A DNA stretch of 9,426 nt from JALYUA01 sp038329555 (GTDB lineage Bacteria > Acidobacteriota > Thermoanaerobaculia > UBA5066 > Gp7-AA6), in the NCBI GenBank assembly GCA_038329555.1, contig JBBQNC010000132.1, forward strand, positions 1 through 9,426, given 5' to 3'. This document shows positions 6,755 through 9,426 of this stretch, piece after piece (positions within the stretch are counted from its first letter, which is position 1; each line of letters starts with the position of its first letter). Position numbers and translations under genes: made by a program. A model generated the notes under the pieces. It did no database searches and had not been told where the DNA came from. It saw nothing but the letters and a program-made list of their open reading frames with translations.

Positions 6755-7126
6755 CTAGAGCCGCGTCGGAGGGGCGCGGCCGTCGTCGAGGCGGGGATGG
6801 AAGAGCCGGAGCCGGCGCGCGCTCCGGACGAGCGGCGAATCGAGGATCGGAGCGCCGGCGGGCGAGAAGACCGCGAGACCCGGCAGGGAGATCGTCCGAT
6901 GGACGAGGCAGGCCGTGCACGCATCGGCGCCGCTGCTGCCCGAAGGCATCGCCGTCCAGGTCGCCACTCGGGAATCGGGCACGGCGGCCGCTGGCGCGGA
7001 CTCCGGCTCCGGATGAAGGCCGAAGGAGCCCGCGGTCGCGATGAACGCCGCGACGAGGAGCAGCGTGCGCGCAAATCGAGCCGCACGGAGCGCGCGCAGG
7101 GTCATCGGAATGGGGCAACGACGCAC
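6755..7126 (-). CDS. Small exported protein with a CxxCxxH motif, first gene of the metal operon
   Basis: Unrecognised protein of 123 residues (116 if it starts at ATG 7105). An Arg-rich N-terminus (TLRALRAARFAR) is followed by a hydrophobic helix, TLLLVAAFIATAGSFGL (21-37), that would act as signal peptide or anchor. The outside part contains CTACLVH (Cys70, Cys73, His76), a plausible metal- or thiol-redox site; it is not a CxxCH haem motif. High GC at third codon positions throughout supports real coding. GTG 7126 is preferred because it lies 6 nt after a TACAAT -10 box, which predicts a leaderless mRNA. The stop is 63 nt before the barrel gene, so cotranscription is likely. Small Cys/His exported proteins are known beside copper and zinc transport genes (DUF2946 is one example), but no family match is claimed. 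Role in metal handling or sensing is inference. Confidence 0.65.
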   Translation of the reverse strand: MRRCPIPMTLRALRAARFARTLLLVAAFIATAGSFGLHPEPESAPAAAVPDSRVATWTAMPSGSSGADACTACLVHRTISLPGLAVFSPAGAPILDSPLVRSARRLRLFHPRLDDGRAPPTRL

Positions 7127-7132
7127 GGGACC

Positions 7133-7138
7133 ATTGTA
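7133..7138 (-). promoter_or_regulatory. TACAAT -10 box of the leftward metal operon
   Basis: On the minus strand TACAAT is followed by six bases (GGTCCC) and then GTG at 7126, so the predicted transcription start falls on the start codon. No TTGACA-like -35 is visible. This is one of four TANNNT boxes found at nearly the same distance before starts in this window. Confidence 0.5.
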
Positions 7139-7146
7139 TTCCGGAC

Positions 7147-7166
7147 GTGTCCCTCGGCGGGGACGC
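7147..7166. promoter_or_regulatory. Inverted repeat in the divergent promoter region, possible operator
   Basis: GTCCC (7149-7153) and GGGAC (7160-7164) form a perfect inverted repeat with a 6-nt spacer; the arms extend to 7147-7166 with one mismatch. It covers the -35 position of the leftward promoter, where a repressor could act. It does not resemble the AT-rich Zur or Fur box. Chance occurrence in GC-rich DNA cannot be excluded. Confidence 0.3.
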
Positions 7167-7206
7167 CCATCGGACCGCGCGCCGGACCGGGCCCGCGCGT
7201 CGTGCT

Positions 7207-7212
7207 TAGAAT
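7207..7212 (+). promoter_or_regulatory. TAGAAT -10 box of the CDF-like gene
   Basis: TAGAAT is followed by only five bases before the ATG at 7218, with no Shine-Dalgarno site possible in between. A leaderless transcript beginning at or next to the ATG is predicted. The box sits on the right side of the 91-bp divergent promoter region (7127-7217). Confidence 0.5.
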
Positions 7213-7217
7213 GCGGC

Positions 7218-7874
7218 ATGTCCGACGCTTCGACCGTCCGGCCGGCGCCGGCTCTTCCCCCCGATTCCGCCGCGCTGCAACGCCGCATGTACTGGCTGCT
7301 CGGGATGACCTTTCTGCACGTGGTCGGGGAGGGGGGGCTCGCCCTCTTCGAGGCGATTCGGATCGGCAGCCTCGCGCTCCTCGCCTTTGGAATCGAGAGC
7401 GTGATCGAAGGAGGCGCGGCCCTCCTCGCCGTCCGCCATCTCCGGCGTCTCGCGGACGTGGAGGCGGATCACGCCCGAAACGAAAAACTGCTCGCTCGGT
7501 GGATCGGCGTCTCCTTCCTGCTTCTCGCCCTGTACACGTCCATCCGCGGCGCGGTCGAGCTCGTTGGGGGCGCGCATGCCGAGCGCAGCGTGCTCGGGTT
7601 CCTCCTGACGATCTTCGCGTCGTTCGGGATGCCGTTCATCGGCTATTGGAAATGGAAGACGAGTCGCGCGCTGGGCAGCGAAGGGCTCGCGGCGGAGGCG
7701 AAAGAATCGATCGCCTGCTCCGCGGATTCGATCCTGACGCTCCTGGCGATGCTCGGCGGCCTCCTGGCGGCGCCCGGCTGGGTGGACCCCATGCTGTCTC
7801 TCCTGATGGTGCCCTGGTTCCTGCGGGAGGGGCTGGCGCACGTCCGCGGGCGCGTCCACGCCCACGTCCATTGA
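7218..7874 (+). CDS. CDF-like cation transporter with non-canonical metal site
   Basis: Predicted inner-membrane protein of 218 residues with about five to six membrane segments (for example 26-45, 50-72, 93-113, 125-145, 168-184, 189-203). Its order of motifs resembles the small cation-diffusion-facilitator relatives annotated simply as cation transporter: FGIESVIEGGAAL (58-69) matches the TM2 DSLIE stretch, and AEAKESIACSADS (159-171) with WVDPMLSL matches the TM5/TM6 region. Canonical CDF site A (DxxxD plus HxxxD) becomes Glu60/Glu64 and probably Glu163/Cys167. The cytoplasmic C-terminal domain of large CDF proteins is absent; the tail ends HVRGRVHAHVH, with three histidines. The ATG is chosen for its fit to the TAGAAT box. 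Divergent orientation from a metal-uptake operon hints at a role in balance of the same metal (inference). Substrate and transport direction are unknown. Confidence 0.72.
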   Translation: MSDASTVRPAPALPPDSAALQRRMYWLLGMTFLHVVGEGGLALFEAIRIGSLALLAFGIESVIEGGAALLAVRHLRRLADVEADHARNEKLLARWIGVSFLLLALYTSIRGAVELVGGAHAERSVLGFLLTIFASFGMPFIGYWKWKTSRALGSEGLAAEAKESIACSADSILTLLAMLGGLLAAPGWVDPMLSLLMVPWFLREGLAHVRGRVHAHVH

Positions 7875-7906
7875 GACCGAGCGGGGCGGCCGGGGACGAT
7901 TGCCGT

Positions 7907-7912
7907 TAGAAT
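7907..7912 (+). promoter_or_regulatory. Candidate TAGAAT -10 box of thioredoxin
   Basis: TAGAAT, in the same TTAGAAT context as the CDF-like gene, lies 45 nt before the thioredoxin ATG and would give a leader of about 39 nt. The AT-rich CATATAT at 7931-7937 is an alternative -10 box. Which one is used cannot be decided from sequence. Confidence 0.45.
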
Positions 7913-7944
7913 CTTCGGGCCCGCTTTTCGCATATATCGTCCGT

Positions 7945-7950
7945 GGAGGA
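7945..7950 (+). promoter_or_regulatory. Shine-Dalgarno GGAGGA of thioredoxin
   Basis: GGAGGA ends 7 nt before ATG 7958. It decides that start over an in-frame GTG at 7943, which lies at the edge of this ribosome site and would add five residues absent from thioredoxins. Confidence 0.85.
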
Positions 7951-7957
7951 ACAATCG

Positions 7958-8290
7958 ATGTCGGATAACCCCAACGTGCACCAGGTCTCGGACACGAGCT
8001 TCGACGGAGACATCCTGAAGAGTGAGATGCCCGTCCTCGTCGACTTCTGGGCCCCGTGGTGCGGCCCCTGCCGCTCCATCTCCCCGATCGTCGACGACCT
8101 GGCGACGCAGTACAAAGACAAGATCAAGGTCGCCAAGATCAACGTGGACGAGTCCACGGTGGTCGCCATGAAATACCAGGTCACGTCGATCCCCACCTTC
8201 ATCCTCTTCAAGAACGGGGAAGTGGCCGATCGCGTCCTGGGCGCGCTGCCCCGCAGCGAGTTCGTGAAATTTATCGACCGCAATCTCTGA
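7958..8290 (+). CDS. trxA: Thioredoxin
   Basis: Cytoplasmic dithiol-disulfide oxidoreductase of 110 residues, the usual length for thioredoxin 1. The active site WCGPC is at residues 34-38 in VDFWAPWCGPCRS, and the conserved cis-proline is Pro79 in TSIPTF. KINVDES (60-66) and FKNGEV (84-89) are also typical. There is no signal peptide, so it acts in the cytoplasm with thioredoxin reductase, which is not in this window. The ATG has a strong GGAGGA site 7 nt upstream, and the gene ends in a textbook intrinsic terminator, so it is probably a single-gene transcript. Nothing is odd about the protein. The symbol trxA is given for the general thioredoxin family; a genome may hold several paralogues. 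Confidence 0.96.
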   Translation: MSDNPNVHQVSDTSFDGDILKSEMPVLVDFWAPWCGPCRSISPIVDDLATQYKDKIKVAKINVDESTVVAMKYQVTSIPTFILFKNGEVADRVLGALPRSEFVKFIDRNL

Positions 8291-8313
8291 GCCCGGCCCG
8301 GCCGGTGAAGAGG

Positions 8314-8340
8314 GGAGGGCGCCTGCCCTCCTTTTTTTTT
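8314..8340 (+). terminator. Intrinsic terminator of thioredoxin
   Basis: GGAGGGC (8314-8320) pairs perfectly with GCCCTCC (8325-8331) around the tetraloop GCCT, followed at once by nine T (8332-8340). This is a classic rho-independent terminator, 23 nt after the stop codon. Confidence 0.95.
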
Positions 8341-8370
8341 GAGGAGCCATCCGTTTTCGGAGGCGGGACG

Positions 8371-8376
8371 TAAGAT
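8371..8376 (+). promoter_or_regulatory. TAAGAT -10 box of the DUF2064-like gene
   Basis: TAAGAT is followed by seven bases and then GTG at 8384, so the predicted transcript begins at or next to the start codon. It follows directly on the thioredoxin terminator, which means this gene needs its own promoter. No Shine-Dalgarno lies at a usable distance. Confidence 0.5.
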
Positions 8377-8383
8377 ACGGTCA

Positions 8384-9106
8384 GTGGACCGTTTTCTCGT
8401 CCTCTTCGCACGCGAGCCCGAACGGGAAGCCCGGGAGAAGGGTTTCGCGACGGCCGCGGCCGCCGAGCTCTTTTCCGCCTTCGCCTCCGGCTGGCTCGAG
8501 GCATCGGCGGCGACGGGCGCGCGGCTCGTGGTCGCGGCCCCGTCGGAAGACCTGACCGCCTGGCGCCGGCGTCTTCCTGCCGATCGGGACATCGTCTGGA
8601 TCGCCCAGAGCGGCCGCTCCTTCGGGGACCGGCTCCGGCGCGTGGCCGAGCGGGCCACGAGCCTCGGCGGCCACTCCATCCTCGTGGGAGGCGATGTCGC
8701 ACCCGACTCCGAGGCCGCTCGTCAGGCCTTCGAGGCGCTCGAGCGGGGCGCGGACGCCGCCCTCTCGCCGGCGACGGACGGCGGCGTCTCGCTGATCGGC
8801 GTCTCCGCGAAAGACGTCGACCTCCTGGCAGCGCTCTCCGTCGGACAAAGTCACGCGTTCGCCACGCTTTCGTCGCTCCTGACCTCCCGCTGCCGGTCGA
8901 TCGCGGTGGTCTCTCCCGCCTTCGACGTGGACGGCCGGATTGCCTTGCGCCGGCTCCTGCAAGGCGCACCCTTCTCGGTCTTCCGCTCGCTGGCCCGCCG
9001 CGCGCTCCACGCCGAGCCGCGGCCTTCCTTCGCTCCCCCCCCCTTCGTCCGGCCTTCCCTGCTCGCCGCGCCGTCCGGCCTCCGCGCCCCTCCTCCCGCC
9101 GCGTAA
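8384..9106 (+). CDS. DUF2064/TIGR04282-like glycosyltransferase-fold protein
   Basis: Predicted cytoplasmic protein of 240 residues with a GT-A (CofC-like) nucleotidyltransferase/glycosyltransferase fold. N-terminal FLVLFAREPEREAREKG (4-20) matches the family opening, usually FAKxPxPGxVKTRL, but the usual KTRL is not kept. SFGDRL (79-84), ILVGGDVAPDS (99-109; usually GSDCPDL) and LSPATDGGVSLIGVS (127-141; usually PAxDGGYYLIG) follow in the family order, with Asp104 and Asp132 as likely metal or substrate residues. The last 30 residues are Pro/Ala-rich and probably disordered. GTG 8384 is preferred because it lies 7 nt after TAAGAT and begins just before the first beta-strand; an in-frame TTG at 8339 lies inside the upstream terminator. 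Members are called rSAM/selenodomain-associated transferase 1, and here too a radical SAM gene follows. The exact substrate is unknown. Confidence 0.75.
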   Translation: MDRFLVLFAREPEREAREKGFATAAAAELFSAFASGWLEASAATGARLVVAAPSEDLTAWRRRLPADRDIVWIAQSGRSFGDRLRRVAERATSLGGHSILVGGDVAPDSEAARQAFEALERGADAALSPATDGGVSLIGVSAKDVDLLAALSVGQSHAFATLSSLLTSRCRSIAVVSPAFDVDGRIALRRLLQGAPFSVFRSLARRALHAEPRPSFAPPPFVRPSLLAAPSGLRAPPPAA

Positions 9107-9133
9107 GACCGGGCCCCGAGTCGAAACGCGTCT

Positions 9134-9147
9134 CCGGCCGAGGCCGG
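9134..9147 (+). repeat. Inverted repeat just before the radical SAM gene
   Basis: CCGGCC (9134-9139) and GGCCGG (9142-9147) are perfect inverted copies around GA. In RNA a 5-bp stem with a CGAG loop could form 4-13 nt before the possible start codons and next to the ribosome site. It could tune translation, but it is short and chance is possible. Confidence 0.35.
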
Positions 9148-9151
9148 AAAG

Positions 9152-9426
9152 GTGGGTGTCTTGGAAGAAGTCTTCGCACGCCAGGGCCTCGTTGCGCCGC
9201 CGAAGGAGATCTACCCGTTCGTTCCCTCGGTGTCTCTCGACACCCTGTGGTTTCAGGTCGCCGGGACTCTCTGCAACCTGAAGTGCACGCATTGCTTCAT
9301 CTCGTGTTCTCCGACCAACCACAGTCACGAGATGCTGAAGCTCTCCGACGTGCGCGCGCGGCTGGCGGAATCCGTGCCCCTCGGTGTCCGCGAGTACTAC
9401 TTCACGGGCGGCGAGCCGTTCATGAA
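9152..9426 (+). CDS. Radical SAM protein, N-terminal part (cut by window end)
   Basis: Only the first 91 codons are present. The cluster motif CNLKCTHC has the CxxxCxxC spacing that binds the 4Fe-4S cluster and SAM (Cys41, Cys45, Cys48 when counted from GTG 9152), and FTGGEPF (84-90) is the usual GGEP motif. Extra features are WFQVAGTL before the motif and FISCSPTNHSHEM after it, which adds another Cys and two His. The start is uncertain: GTG 9152, or TTG 9161 with AGGTGG (9150-9155) 5 nt upstream. It lies 45-54 nt after the DUF2064-like gene, in the same frame and with no terminator between, so an operon is likely. The ArsS family has a different sequence after its CxxxCxxC as I recall it, so I do not call it ArsS. 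The reaction is unknown. Confidence 0.88.
   Translation, partial: MGVLEEVFARQGLVAPPKEIYPFVPSVSLDTLWFQVAGTLCNLKCTHCFISCSPTNHSHEMLKLSDVRARLAESVPLGVREYYFTGGEPFM

Noticed and set aside
6907..6927. CTACLVH as a cytochrome c haem-binding site
   Set aside because: Haem attachment needs CxxCH; here two residues separate the second Cys from His.
5052..7118. Long minus-strand frame overlapping the barrel and binding-protein genes in another frame
   Set aside because: The barrel gene (signal peptide, C-terminal Phe) and the ZnuA-like gene in the other frames are clearly real; this one is Pro/Arg-rich with no motif.
4790..7909. Very long open frame on the plus strand (over 1000 codons) opposite the metal operon
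   Set aside because: It lies antisense to four recognisable genes, has Arg/Gly-rich low-complexity content without any domain, and is explained by high GC at third codon positions.
7943..7957. GTG 7943 as thioredoxin start
   Set aside because: It overlaps the GGAGGA ribosome site that serves ATG 7958.
8339..8383. Upstream TTG start for the DUF2064-like gene
   Set aside because: It lies in the T-tract of the thioredoxin terminator, so the start codon could not be at the 5' part of a separate transcript with a ribosome site; the added residues do not match the family.
9104..9154. Stop-codon readthrough fusing the DUF2064-like and radical SAM proteins (same frame, open after the TAA)
   Set aside because: TAA is an efficient stop, no readthrough signal is seen, and a normal start with a possible ribosome site exists downstream; same frame has a one in three chance.
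8381..9328. Minus-strand frames opposite the DUF2064-like and radical SAM genes
   Set aside because: Arg-rich, no domain, and opposite clear family motifs on the plus strand.

Overview
The window is about 9.4 kb of GC-rich, densely coding bacterial DNA. The leftward operon encodes a porin-like beta-barrel with a signal peptide and a C-terminal phenylalanine, so the host has an outer membrane. Overall style (very high GC at third codon positions, Acidobacteriota-like versions of several proteins) suggests an Acidobacteriota-type or similar Gram-negative lineage. That assignment is inference. No tRNA, rRNA, CRISPR array or insertion sequence was seen, and no gene-free stretch exceeds 300 bases.

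Layout. (1) Positions 19-3708, rightward: housekeeping genes asnS (asparaginyl-tRNA synthetase), rimO (ribosomal protein S12 methylthiotransferase) and ribF (riboflavin kinase/FAD synthetase), tightly packed. Between asnS and rimO lies a 14-bp tandem repeat that forms a chain of 5-codon mini-ORFs joined by ATGA overlaps. (2) A hairpin at 3709-3730 separates ribF from a converging leftward operon (7126 down to 3741): a small exported CxxCxxH protein, an outer-membrane beta-barrel protein, a ZnuA-like metal-binding protein and a ZnuB-like permease. No ABC ATPase gene is present. (3) From a 91-bp divergent promoter region, a divergent CDF-like transporter runs rightward (7218-7874), followed by thioredoxin (7958-8290) with a textbook terminator. 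(4) At the right edge are a DUF2064/TIGR04282-like glycosyltransferase-fold protein (8384-9106) and the start of a radical SAM enzyme cut off by the window end.

How the parts may work together. The leftward operon looks like an envelope-spanning transition-metal (probably zinc) acquisition module: barrel in the outer membrane, binding protein in the periplasm, permease in the inner membrane. The divergently transcribed CDF-like protein, with unusual Glu/Cys residues at the expected metal site, may handle the same metal. The DUF2064-like protein and radical SAM enzyme probably belong to one modification pathway whose product cannot be read from this window.

A recurring regulatory theme is a TANNNT -10 box 5-10 nt before the start codon, with no Shine-Dalgarno sequence (asnS, the small CxxCxxH gene, the CDF-like gene, the DUF2064 gene). 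This predicts leaderless or almost leaderless mRNAs. Thioredoxin and the beta-barrel gene instead have strong Shine-Dalgarno sites. The two most unusual observations are the mini-ORF chain before rimO and this leaderless promoter pattern.
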